From: Hyphomicrobiales bacterium
GTDB taxonomy: Bacteria; Pseudomonadota; Alphaproteobacteria; Rhizobiales; Devosiaceae
NCBI GenBank assembly: GCA_015487515.1
Contig: WFPQ01000043.1
Location: forward strand, 1-8,542
DNA length: 8,542 bases
Direction of reading: 5' to 3'
The position numbers and the translations under genes are program-made. Position 1 is the stretch's first letter. Each line of letters opens with the position of its first letter. This document shows positions 1 through 5,873 of this stretch, piece by piece. The notes below the pieces were generated by a model. That model had not been told where the DNA came from and made no database searches. It saw only the letters and a list, made by a program, of their open reading frames with translations.

Positions 1-6
1 GAAAGG

Positions 7-60
7 GGCTGACCCGAAACGGCTTATCGAAGAGGCCACTCCAACCATTCCGGGCCAGCT
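7..60. repeat. imperfect inverted repeat next to the 64-109 stem
   Basis: Bases 8-16 (GCTGACCCG) pair with 51-59 (CGGGCCAGC) with a single A/C mismatch, and the outer bases 7 and 60 can add a G-T pair. The interior (17-50) can form a smaller GGC/GCC-based hairpin at about 21-37. Only four bases separate it from the 64-109 stem, so the two may belong to one folded RNA or one repeat element. The function is unknown. Confidence 0.4.
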
Positions 61-63
61 TTT

Positions 64-109
64 CCTACGGGCTCAGGAATTGCGGCGGACCTGAGCATAG
101 AACCGTAGG
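64..109. repeat. nested perfect inverted repeat, probable stem-loop with a 6-nt bulge
   Basis: CCTACGG (64-70) is matched by CCGTAGG (103-109), and directly inside it GCTCAGG (71-77) is matched by CCTGAGC (90-96). The loop is 12 bases (78-89), and ATAGAA (97-102) bulges on one side. That gives 14 perfect Watson-Crick pairs in two stacked helices, far better than expected by chance in a non-coding stretch. Transcription could come from either strand, and no T-run follows either arm, so a simple intrinsic terminator is unlikely. I do not recognise the family. Confidence 0.6.
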
Positions 110-298
110 GATACCTTTTCCAAAAACAAATTGAAAAGGCATTTGTGAAAAATACAAACGTTGCTTGGCAAGGCAAGTAAAACCACGCCAAACCGGCCCT
201 GTTTCGCATGGGGTAGTAAATCGGTAACCATAATAAACATTGTTAATTTGCAGATGGCAGCATAGTGAACTGCCAATATACTGGCTGAACGTGAATAT

Positions 299-619
299 CT
301 ATTGTGCAGAAAAAACCTTCAGTCCGATTACACCAAGGACAATCATGGTCATGCTGGCAATTCGTGTCAGGTCCCTCGGATCACCAAAAAGCATCATTCC
401 CAAGATAGCCACTCCGACCGCCCCGGTACCTGTCCAGACCGCATAGGCCGTGCCAACCGGAATCGTTTTCATGGCCATGGCCAGAAACTGAAAGCTGACA
501 ATCATTGCAAGAACAGTAAAAACCGATGGCCACATGCGCGAAAATCCATTCGTATATTTCAGGCCTATTGCCCAGCCCATTTCAAAGACGGCAGCAACCA
601 TGAGATATATCCAGGCCAT
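299..619 (-). CDS. sugE: SMR-family exporter, SugE/Gdx type (guanidinium or quaternary ammonium efflux)
   Basis: This is a 106-residue inner-membrane protein, the normal length for small multidrug resistance transporters, with four hydrophobic helices. Glu13 in helix 1 is the conserved proton- and substrate-binding residue, and it is followed by Trp16 and GLKYTNGF. The segment MKTIPVGTAYAVWTG closely resembles E. coli SugE (Gdx) rather than EmrE. Known family role: proton-coupled antiport, as a dual-topology dimer, of guanidinium and some quaternary ammonium compounds. Start ATG at 617-619 has a modest AAGGGA site upstream. It lies 27 bp downstream of the VOC gene on the same strand, so it is probably the second gene of that operon and under the divergent TetR regulator (inference). 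The 27-bp gap is too short for a guanidine riboswitch, and I recognise none upstream of the VOC gene. Substrate is not settled by sequence alone. Confidence 0.92.
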   Translation of the reverse strand: MAWIYLMVAAVFEMGWAIGLKYTNGFSRMWPSVFTVLAMIVSFQFLAMAMKTIPVGTAYAVWTGTGAVGVAILGMMLFGDPRDLTRIASMTMIVLGVIGLKVFSAQ

Positions 620-646
620 CAGAATTCCCTTTTTTTAACAGGCATT

Positions 647-1072
647 TCATTCAGGCACTGCCTCGGAAACATACTGTTTCAAAAACTCCTTGCTGGGCGG
701 TATTGGCTTGATTATGTCGATGAGCACCCCGTTTATATCCCTGGTGATGAAATGACGCTGACCGAAATCCTCATCACGAATGGGAAGAATGATCGGTAAA
801 TTGCCGGCTTTAGCCCGTTCAAACTCTGCATCGACATTTTCAACCTCAAAATTCAGGATAAGTCCGCCAGTCTTGCCACGCGCAATCATTGGTACGGTTT
901 CGTGATTGCCATCAAGAATTGCCAGGTTGACGCTTTTGTCCTCTCTTGAAGTAAGGTGAATATACCAGTCGCTTTCAAACTGGGGCGTGAACCTGAAATT
1001 TTTTCTATAAAAATTGCTGGTACCGGCCACATCATCGGTAAGGATGACCGGATAGTATTGGGTGCATTTCAT
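647..1072 (-). CDS. VOC superfamily protein (glyoxalase/bleomycin-resistance fold)
   Basis: A 141-residue cytoplasmic protein with the two beta-alpha-beta-beta-beta units of the vicinal oxygen chelate fold. The first begins [20 protein letters not shown] (about 6-25). The second contains the central [16 protein letters not shown] stretch (about 73-88), the [18 protein letters not shown] strand (about 104-121) and a KPIPPSKEF tail. Start ATG (1070-1072) is preceded by a strong AGGAG site. The usual metal-ligand positions look altered: Tyr7/Pro8 sit where a His or Gln is common, and Asp119 sits where Glu is usual. A classical metal-dependent glyoxalase I is therefore uncertain, and a binding or sequestering role is possible. 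It is first in an operon with the SMR exporter and divergent from a TetR regulator, suggesting induction by a toxic small molecule (inference). Substrate unknown. Confidence 0.9.
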   Translation of the reverse strand: MKCTQYYPVILTDDVAGTSNFYRKNFRFTPQFESDWYIHLTSREDKSVNLAILDGNHETVPMIARGKTGGLILNFEVENVDAEFERAKAGNLPIILPIRDEDFGQRHFITRDINGVLIDIIKPIPPSKEFLKQYVSEAVPE

Positions 1073-1151
1073 TTTTCTCTCCTTGAAAATCTTGCATTTT
1101 CAGAATACATACAAGATGTACGTAAGTTGCATTAACATACAGACTGCATGC
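1073..1151. promoter_or_regulatory. divergent promoter/operator region between VOC and TetR genes
   Basis: This 79-bp gap must carry promoters for both directions. It contains a 19-bp imperfect palindrome at 1106-1124 (TACATAC, five-base centre, GTACGTA; 6 of 7 arm positions match), the size and form expected of a TetR operator. TTGCAT occurs at 1092-1097 and 1127-1132 and, inverted, at 1152-1157. I could not place confident -10 boxes. By analogy with other TetR systems, the regulator probably represses both its own gene and the VOC-SMR operon (inference). Confidence 0.5.
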
Positions 1152-1156
1152 ATGCA
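1145..1156. promoter_or_regulatory. 12-bp perfect palindrome overlapping the TetR start codon
   Basis: TGCATGCATGCA is a perfect palindrome that covers the ATG at 1152-1154. Its position would allow autorepression if the regulator binds it, but its sequence differs from the better-spaced palindrome at 1106-1124. It may be only a consequence of the CATGCATG repeat. Confidence 0.3.
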
Positions 1157-1739
1157 AGAAGATTCCCCCCGTCGCAGCAACAGGCTGCGCACTAAAACTA
1201 CCCGTGCCGCTTTGACAAAGGCTGCGCGTCAGCTGTTTGTTACCAAGGGATATGCACATACCGGCACCCCGGAGATCGTTGCAGCAGCCAAGGTAACCAG
1301 GGGGGCGCTCTATCACCATTTCGATGACAAGCTGGACCTGTTTCGTGCTGTTGTAACCATTGAAGCTGGTGAGGTCGCAGACAAGATCCAACTTGATTCG
1401 GCTGAATCGGTCACGATGTTTGAGTCCCTGATGGCCGGGTGTGATGCTTATTTTGACGCCATGGCCGTACCGGGGCGTACCCGTCTGCTGCTGGTTGACG
1501 GGCCTTCAATACTGGGCCATGAGGAGATGGAGCGCATAAACAGCAAGACTGCCGGAGCAAAGCTTTACCAGGGGCTGAATCTTGTTTTTGGGGAAAAACA
1601 TTTCCCGCCCGAACTGCTTGATCCGCTGACGGAGGTGTTGTCGGCCTGCTTTGACAGGGCGGCGCTTGAAATAGCCCGGGGCAAGCCTGCCAAAAGCTAC
1701 AGGGACGCCATCGGGTTGCTGCTGGAAAGGTTTCGCTGA
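1152..1739 (+). CDS. TetR/AcrR-family transcriptional regulator
   Basis: A 195-residue regulator from the chosen ATG at 1152. A basic N-terminus (PRRSNRLRTKTTRAALTKAA) leads into the TetR DNA-binding domain. The helix-turn-helix lies at about residues 38-57 (TGTPEIVAAAKVTRGALYHH), and HHFDDKLDLFRAVV closes the domain. The C-terminal ligand-binding half includes LLLVDGPSILGHEEMERI, a pattern seen in many TetR proteins that control efflux or detoxification genes. The reading frame is open upstream to 1062, but those residues are not TetR-like and would run through the operator, so 1152 is preferred. No Shine-Dalgarno sequence is visible before it, so translation may be weak or nearly leaderless. 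It is divergent from the VOC-SMR operon, its likely target (inference). Ligand unknown. It converges on pleD, with no terminator seen in the 38-bp gap. Confidence 0.9.
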   Translation: MQEDSPRRSNRLRTKTTRAALTKAARQLFVTKGYAHTGTPEIVAAAKVTRGALYHHFDDKLDLFRAVVTIEAGEVADKIQLDSAESVTMFESLMAGCDAYFDAMAVPGRTRLLLVDGPSILGHEEMERINSKTAGAKLYQGLNLVFGEKHFPPELLDPLTEVLSACFDRAALEIARGKPAKSYRDAIGLLLERFR

Positions 1740-1777
1740 AGCCTGTCAATGCCACGCAACAATCTGAAAAACACTGC

Positions 1778-3148
1778 TCAGGCCGCGTCGAATACCACCT
1801 GGTTGCGCCCCTGGTCCTTGGCCCTGTAAAGGGCCATGTCGGCTCGCTTGAGAAGGGCTTCGGGGGTGTCACCCTGCTGATTGGCCATGGCAACGCCAAG
1901 ACTTACCGTGATGTCGAGCAAAAGCTCCCTGCCAACCTGAAACGGCGTTTCGGCAATGGTGCGGCGCACCCTCTCGGCCACGTTCTGAGCCTTTGCAAGG
2001 GATGTGTCGGGCATCAGGACCACGAATTCCTCGCCCCCATAACGGCACGCAAGGTCAATGCCACGCAGGCTGCGCTTGAGACGCTGGGCAAATTCCTTCA
2101 GAACCTGGTCGCCCACCGTATGACCATGGGTATCGTTGACCGGCTTGAAATAATCGATATCGAGCATGACAAGGGCCAGTTCCCGTTCCTGTTCCACGGC
2201 CTTTTCCAGCATCAGGGCCACGTGACGTTCGAAATAGCGCCGGTTGTAAAGTCCGGTCAGTTCGTCGATGACCGCCATGGCCATGGTATTGTTGACGCTG
2301 TCGCGCAAGGCTATTCCATATCGGTGACGCCTTATCTGGGTGCCGACCCTTGCGGCCAGTTCGTGCTTTTCGATGGGGCGGACGATAAAATCATTTACCC
2401 CGAGTTCAAGGCCGCGAACCACCTTGGGCCTGTCTCCCTCATCCGCGATCAGGATGATCGGCAGGTTGCGAGTCTGCTCAAGGGTGCGAAGCTGGGAACA
2501 TACCCTTAAGGGATCGAAATCAGCCATGTTCATGGAAACGAGAACCACCTCGTAATCCTTGTCCGCGATGTTCATGGCCACGGAAACCGGATCGGTGATG
2601 ATATCGACATGGTGACCCGGGACCAGCAATTCGGACAGGCGGCCGGCCGATCTTTCATTGTCATCGATTACAAGAATCCTGCCGTTCTCCGAATTGATAT
2701 TGCCAAGGGCCAGCATTGCTTCCTCATCGGCAATCTCGCGGCCGGTCCTGGCCCTGGAGCGCAATTCGTCCGTCAGCATCTTGAGGCGGACCAGGCTCTT
2801 TACCCGGGCCAGCAACTGCATGTCGTCGGGCGGCTTGGTCAAAAAATCATCGGCACCCGCCTCAAGTCCCTTGATACGGTCAGAGGGCTGGTCCAGGGCG
2901 GTTACCATGATAACCGGAATATGGTGGGTGGCCGGGTTGGCCTTCAGCCTGCGGCATACTTCAAATCCGTCCATTCCCGGCATCATCACGTCAAGCAGAA
3001 TGATGTCAACATTGTTGCTGGCGCACACTTCCAGGGCTTCCGCGCCGGAAAAAGCCGTAAGAACATCAAAATATTCGGATGTAAGCCGGGCATCCAGAAG
3101 TTTTACATTTGTTGGAATATCATCAACAACAAGGATTCGCGCCGTCAT
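1778..3148 (-). CDS. pleD: PleD: two-receiver GGDEF response regulator (diguanylate cyclase)
   Basis: A 456-residue protein, almost the length of Caulobacter PleD (454). REC1 (about 1-120) is complete: acidic pair Asp9/Asp10, phospho-acceptor Asp53 in LLDVMMPGMDG, Thr83 and Lys105. REC2 (about 155-275) keeps the acidic pair (VIDDNE) but has Ser where the acceptor Asp should be (VVLVSMNM) and Arg in place of the conserved Lys (IVRPIEK), so it is an adaptor rather than a phosphorylated domain. The GGDEF domain begins at DELTGLYNRRYF (about 292). Its active-site GGEEF is at 371-375, and the product-inhibition I-site RGID lies five residues upstream (362-365). Known role: phosphorylation-driven dimerisation activates synthesis of cyclic-di-GMP from two GTP during polar differentiation. 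It lies 49 bp downstream of divK, with a GGAGAAGG ribosome binding site. Identification is very secure, though the exact role in this organism is inferred. Confidence 0.96.
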   Translation of the reverse strand: MTARILVVDDIPTNVKLLDARLTSEYFDVLTAFSGAEALEVCASNNVDIILLDVMMPGMDGFEVCRRLKANPATHHIPVIMVTALDQPSDRIKGLEAGADDFLTKPPDDMQLLARVKSLVRLKMLTDELRSRARTGREIADEEAMLALGNINSENGRILVIDDNERSAGRLSELLVPGHHVDIITDPVSVAMNIADKDYEVVLVSMNMADFDPLRVCSQLRTLEQTRNLPIILIADEGDRPKVVRGLELGVNDFIVRPIEKHELAARVGTQIRRHRYGIALRDSVNNTMAMAVIDELTGLYNRRYFERHVALMLEKAVEQERELALVMLDIDYFKPVNDTHGHTVGDQVLKEFAQRLKRSLRGIDLACRYGGEEFVVLMPDTSLAKAQNVAERVRRTIAETPFQVGRELLLDITVSLGVAMANQQGDTPEALLKRADMALYRAKDQGRNQVVFDAA

Positions 3149-3197
3149 AACCTTCTCCGAAAATCAGCATCGAGAACCGAACGAGAGCGACAAGGGG

Positions 3198-3593
3198 TCA
3201 CTTGTCAGGACTCTTTTCCCCACCGGTCCGGCCAATGTAGCTGGCAATGGTTTCCAAAAAGTGAGGCACAGAAATCGGCTTGGAGATGTAACCCTCGCAC
3301 CCGCCGGCCAAAATACGCTCCTCGTCTCCCTTCATGGCAAAGGCCGTTACGGCCACAACGGGAATATGGCGCAGTTCCTCGTCCTCCTTGAGCCACTTGG
3401 TGACTTCAAGACCGGAAATCTCGGGCAACTGAATGTCCATGAGAATCAGGTCGGGATGGTGGGACCGGGCCAGATTCAAGGCCTCCATGCCGTTGGCGGT
3501 CTGAATTGTGGAATAACCTTGAGATTGAAGCAAGTCATTGAAAAGCTTCATGTTAAGCTCATTGTCCTCCACAATCATTACAGTCTTGCTCAT
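3198..3593 (-). CDS. divK: DivK: single-domain response regulator of cell division and polarity
   Basis: A 131-residue stand-alone receiver domain with no output domain. Visible key residues are Glu9/Asp10 in [11 protein letters not shown], phospho-acceptor Asp53 in [23 protein letters not shown], Thr83 in [14 protein letters not shown] and Lys105 in YISKPIS. These segments are almost word-for-word Caulobacter DivK. Known role: DivK is phosphorylated by DivJ and dephosphorylated by PleC, then binds DivL and PleC to control CckA and so the master regulator CtrA. The frame extends upstream to 3641, but Met at 3593 gives the family N-terminus and has GGAAGG five bases upstream, so it is preferred. 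pleD follows 49 bp downstream on the same strand, the arrangement known in Caulobacter. The C-terminal tail [11 protein letters not shown] is a short variable addition. Confidence 0.96.
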   Translation of the reverse strand: MSKTVMIVEDNELNMKLFNDLLQSQGYSTIQTANGMEALNLARSHHPDLILMDIQLPEISGLEVTKWLKEDEELRHIPVVAVTAFAMKGDEERILAGGCEGYISKPISVPHFLETIASYIGRTGGEKSPDK

Positions 3594-3605
3594 AAAAACC
3601 TTCCC

Positions 3606-3641
3606 GGGCAATCTTGCCAACTCGACAAAGATGCTTGGCAA
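3606..3641 (-). promoter_or_regulatory. competing inverted repeats in the divK leader
   Basis: TTGCCAA (3614-3620) and TTGGCAA (3635-3641) are perfect inverted repeats 14 bases apart. The first arm can also pair with the adjacent GGCAA at 3607-3611. The two pairings exclude each other. They fall between the candidate divK promoter and its ribosome binding site, so they could be an operator or alternative leader hairpins. No function is established. Confidence 0.3.
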
Positions 3642-3646
3642 TAAGT

Positions 3647-3676
3647 AATATGATGCTTAGCAGCAAATCCTTACAA
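3647..3676 (-). promoter_or_regulatory. candidate sigma70-type promoter for divK-pleD
   Basis: On the minus strand, TTGTAA (3676 down to 3671) and CATATT (3652 down to 3647) match the -35 and -10 consensus at four of six bases each, with an 18-base spacer. Transcription would begin near 3640, leaving a leader of about 47 bases. I find no complete CtrA box (TTAA-N7-TTAA) or GANTC methylation site between 3594 and 3702. This is a weak, sequence-only call. Confidence 0.3.
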
Positions 3677-3702
3677 TTCTTCTACGGCCAGGCGAAGCTA
3701 TC

Positions 3703-4011
3703 ATGCAAAGACAATATTCTGCACCAGATGATGAAGGTTCCCTGAAACGGCAAAGAAGCTCGCTGGCCGAGGCCGGGCTCGAGTTCCTGCTCGCCAACCC
3801 GGGTGAACTGCTGGAATTCATGAAAAGCTCAGGTTATGGTCCCGACAGCTTGCGAAAGGCCCTTGAAACCCCCGAGCTCGAAAGGGCGGTTCTGGCCCAC
3901 CTTGCCGGCAATGAACCGGTATTGCTGGCCATGTGCGCAAATCTTGGCATGAATCCGGCCCGCTTCGCCACTATCCTGACAGACCAGGGGCAGTGGAACG
4001 GGAACTCATGA
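3703..4011 (+). CDS. DUF3572-type small protein of unknown function
   Basis: A 102-residue, mostly helical, soluble protein with no signal peptide or membrane segment. After a polar N-terminus (about 1-20) the rest matches the pattern of the alphaproteobacterial DUF3572 family: LEFLLANPGELLEFMKSSGYGPDSLRKALETPELERAVLAHL, then NEPVLLAMCANLGMNPARFATIL. No catalytic motif is evident. The gene starts 109 bp from divK in the divergent direction, and its stop codon overlaps the dinB start as ATGA at 4008-4011, so the two are probably translationally coupled. The ribosome binding site is weak (AGGCGA). From memory, the same neighbours (divK on one side, dinB on the other) recur in other alphaproteobacteria, which supports the family call. 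The function is unknown, and the conserved placement hints at a link to cell cycle or DNA damage only by inference. Confidence 0.82.
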   Translation: MQRQYSAPDDEGSLKRQRSSLAEAGLEFLLANPGELLEFMKSSGYGPDSLRKALETPELERAVLAHLAGNEPVLLAMCANLGMNPARFATILTDQGQWNGNS

Positions 4012-5378
4012 GCAAGCTGCCTCACCTTTGCCGGGACTGCCTTGATGAATTCGAACATGAATCTCCCCTGGCCCGGTGTCCGGGCTGCGCTTCCTCCCGG
4101 GTGATACACCATCCAGAGCTCCATGACCTCTGGATGGCCCACATGGATTGTGATGCCTTCTTTGCCTCGATTGAAAAACGCGATGATCCATCCCTGGCCG
4201 ACAAGCCGGTGATAATAGGGGGCGGAAAACGCGGAGTCGTGGCCACCTGTTGCTACATCGCCCGCATGAGCGGGGTTCATTCGGCCATGCCCATGTTCAC
4301 CGCCAGAAAAAAATGCCCGGAGGCAGTAATAATAGCCCCAAGGATGCAAAAATATTCAGAGGCATCAAAAAAAATACGCAGCCTGATGAATGAATTGACG
4401 CCGCTTGTTGAACCACTTTCCATAGATGAGGCCTTTTTGGATCTTGCCGGAACAGGGCGCCTGCACAAGGGGTCGGCGGCCCGTACCCTTGCAGGGCTGG
4501 CCAGAAAAATCGAGAGGGAGGTGGGGGTTTCGGTCTCTATCGGACTTTCCTACAACAAGTTTCTGGCCAAGATCGCATCGGACCGGGACAAGCCGCGGGG
4601 CATGGCCCTGATAGGAAGAAAGGAGGCAATGGAATTCCTGGCCGACAAGCCCATTTCGATCATTCACGGGGTGGGAAAGGTTTTTACCAGGAAACTGGAA
4701 GATGACGGCTTTCACACCATCCGGCAATTGCAGGGGCAGGACAAGAACAGCCTGATACGGCGCTATGGAGAAATGGGAGCCAGGCTTTTTCATCTTTGCA
4801 GGGGTGAAGACAACCGCACCATAACAACGGTACAGAAGGTAAAATCCATTTCCAACGAAACCACCTTTGAAAAGGACATATCGGAACTTGATCCCCTGTC
4901 CTCGCATCTGCTTCATCTTTGCGAAAAGGTTTCCCGGCGCATGAAGGAGCAGGGACTGGTCGGTCATACGATCACCCTGAAATTGAAGAGTTGCGATTTC
5001 AAATCCATTACCAGGGCCCGACATCTGAGCCTGCCGACCCAATTGGCCCACGTTATATATGAAACCGCCTGCCCCATGCTGGAAAGAGAGGCAAGAGGAG
5101 CAAGGTTTCGCCTGATCGGCATAGGGGTGAGTTCCCTGGAAAAGTCCATGATCCGGGATGAAGACAATAAAAATTTCCATGGCCATATCATCCCGGATCC
5201 GGGAGATCTGCTGGAGCCGGCCATAGCCCGCAAGGCCGCCGCAGAAAGGGCCATGGACCGGGTAAGGAACAAATTCGGCAACCAGGCGCTTGTCAGGGGC
5301 AAACTTTACCGGCAAAACATAGCGAGGGAAAAACAGCCGGATCACAAAAGAAGTCCGCACCGCCGCGCAAAAAACTGA
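4008..5378 (+). CDS. dinB: DNA polymerase IV (Y family) with N-terminal zinc-knuckle extension
   Basis: A 456-residue translesion polymerase, about 100 residues longer than E. coli DinB. Four cysteines (Cys8, Cys11, Cys24, Cys27; CRDC...CPGC) form a probable zinc knuckle found in alphaproteobacterial DinB. The catalytic core starts at MAHMDCDAFFASIEK. Asp47 and the Asp140-Glu141 pair (PLSIDEAFLDL) are the metal ligands, and Phe52 is the expected steric gate against ribonucleotides. VSIGLSYNKFLAKIASDRDKPRG is the palm motif that follows, then a helix-hairpin-helix thumb (about 215-250) and the little-finger domain. Activity: error-prone bypass of damaged bases and mismatch extension. The tail is strongly basic (HKRSPHRRAKN) and shows no standard clamp-binding peptide, though NQALVRGKL is a loose candidate. 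The start at 4008 overlaps the DUF3572 stop. The frame is open 75 bp further upstream, but those residues do not resemble DinB. Confidence 0.95.
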   Translation: MSKLPHLCRDCLDEFEHESPLARCPGCASSRVIHHPELHDLWMAHMDCDAFFASIEKRDDPSLADKPVIIGGGKRGVVATCCYIARMSGVHSAMPMFTARKKCPEAVIIAPRMQKYSEASKKIRSLMNELTPLVEPLSIDEAFLDLAGTGRLHKGSAARTLAGLARKIEREVGVSVSIGLSYNKFLAKIASDRDKPRGMALIGRKEAMEFLADKPISIIHGVGKVFTRKLEDDGFHTIRQLQGQDKNSLIRRYGEMGARLFHLCRGEDNRTITTVQKVKSISNETTFEKDISELDPLSSHLLHLCEKVSRRMKEQGLVGHTITLKLKSCDFKSITRARHLSLPTQLAHVIYETACPMLEREARGARFRLIGIGVSSLEKSMIRDEDNKNFHGHIIPDPGDLLEPAIARKAAAERAMDRVRNKFGNQALVRGKLYRQNIAREKQPDHKRSPHRRAKN

Positions 5379-5408
5379 ACGGGGCAAGGCAAAAGGGAGA
5401 ATCAGGCC

Positions 5409-5873
5409 ATGGTCAAACCGGAACAACGTCTTGAGGAACTGGGACTCTGCCTGCCCGAACCCGGCGCCCCGCTGGCAGCTTACGTGCCGGTAATGCGCAG
5501 TTCTGACCTGCTTCATGTTTCCGGGCAGCTCAGTGCCGATGAAAACGGCATAATAAGGGGCAGGCTGGGAGATGACATGGAAATTGAACAGGCCCAGATT
5601 GCGGCCAGAAACTGCGCCCTTGCCATATTGGCCCAGATCGCAAAAACCGCCAGTGTTCCCCTGGAAAAGATTTCCCGGATCGTCAAATTGTCGGTTTTCG
5701 TTGCCAGCACTCCCGATTTTCACTCCCACCACCTGGTGGCAAACGGAGCCTCGGAACTGCTGGTCGCGGTATTGGGAGAAAAGGGAAAACATGCCCGGGC
5801 CGCCTTTGGAGTTGCCGCCCTGCCCCTTGGTGCCGCCGTTGAAGTGGAAGCCATAGTGGAAGTGCTGCCGTGA
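5409..5873 (+). CDS. RidA family protein (YjgF/UK114; enamine/imine deaminase type)
   Basis: A 154-residue cytoplasmic protein, somewhat longer than E. coli RidA (128), with the chorismate-mutase-like fold expected to trimerise. Seen: VMRSSDLLHVSGQLSADENG (about 28-47), the helix QAQIAARNCALAILAQIAKTA, RIVKLSVFVASTPDFHSH, and the C-terminal ARAAFGVAALPLGAAVEVEAIVEV. Arg130 and Glu145 align with Arg105 and Glu120 of RidA, the substrate carboxylate-binding and active-site positions, so deamination of reactive 2-aminoacrylate-like intermediates is possible. However, several Rid subfamilies keep this fold with other roles. The N-terminal KPEQRLEELGLCLPEPGAPLAAYVP form is that of the longer Rid subgroup, not canonical RidA. 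The start has a GGGAG site about 10 bp upstream. It lies 30 bp after dinB, and its stop overlaps the next gene's GTG. Confidence 0.9.
   Translation: MVKPEQRLEELGLCLPEPGAPLAAYVPVMRSSDLLHVSGQLSADENGIIRGRLGDDMEIEQAQIAARNCALAILAQIAKTASVPLEKISRIVKLSVFVASTPDFHSHHLVANGASELLVAVLGEKGKHARAAFGVAALPLGAAVEVEAIVEVLP

Larger units (their letters stand above)
1..298. other. non-coding left flank with several inverted repeats
   Basis: I find no gene I can support here. The open frames are short, lack family resemblance and lack good ribosome binding sites. The stretch lies downstream of the minus-strand SMR gene and runs to the window edge. It is unusually rich in inverted repeats: an imperfect one at 7-16/51-60, a nested perfect pair at 64-77/90-109, 114-120/133-139, 126-131/141-146 (these last two overlap and exclude each other) and 255-260/270-275. 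None is followed by a convincing T-run on either strand, so none is called a terminator. No tRNA, SRP, RNase P or tmRNA landmark is recognisable. It could be a 3' region with processing hairpins, a small RNA, or the decayed edge of a repeat element. Confidence 0.5.

Noticed and set aside
114..146. Possible terminator for the SMR gene on the minus strand
   Set aside because: The 126-131/141-146 stem is six A/T-rich pairs with a nine-base loop, followed by only four to five Ts, and lies about 150 bp past the stop codon. It also competes with the 114-120/133-139 pairing. Too weak to call.
24..276. Two short minus-strand frames (61 and 67 residues) in the left flank
   Set aside because: They overlap each other in different frames, lack ribosome binding sites and run through the strong inverted repeats, so coding is unlikely.
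620..646. Guanidine riboswitch before the SugE/Gdx-type gene
   Set aside because: The gap to the upstream VOC gene is 27 bp and shows no paired ACGR-loop hairpins. The VOC upstream region also lacks the known ykkC-type motifs as far as I can read.
302..799. 165-residue plus-strand frame across the SMR and VOC genes
   Set aside because: It covers two recognisable minus-strand genes, and its own translation shows no domain.
1740..1777. Bidirectional terminator between the convergent TetR and pleD genes
   Set aside because: Only 4-5 bp of pairing can be found and no T-run follows a stem on either strand.
2609..3644. Two long plus-strand frames (260 and 328 residues) opposite pleD and divK
   Set aside because: Both are antisense to well-supported genes with all catalytic residues in frame. 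The translations look like low-complexity reverse reading and match nothing known to me.
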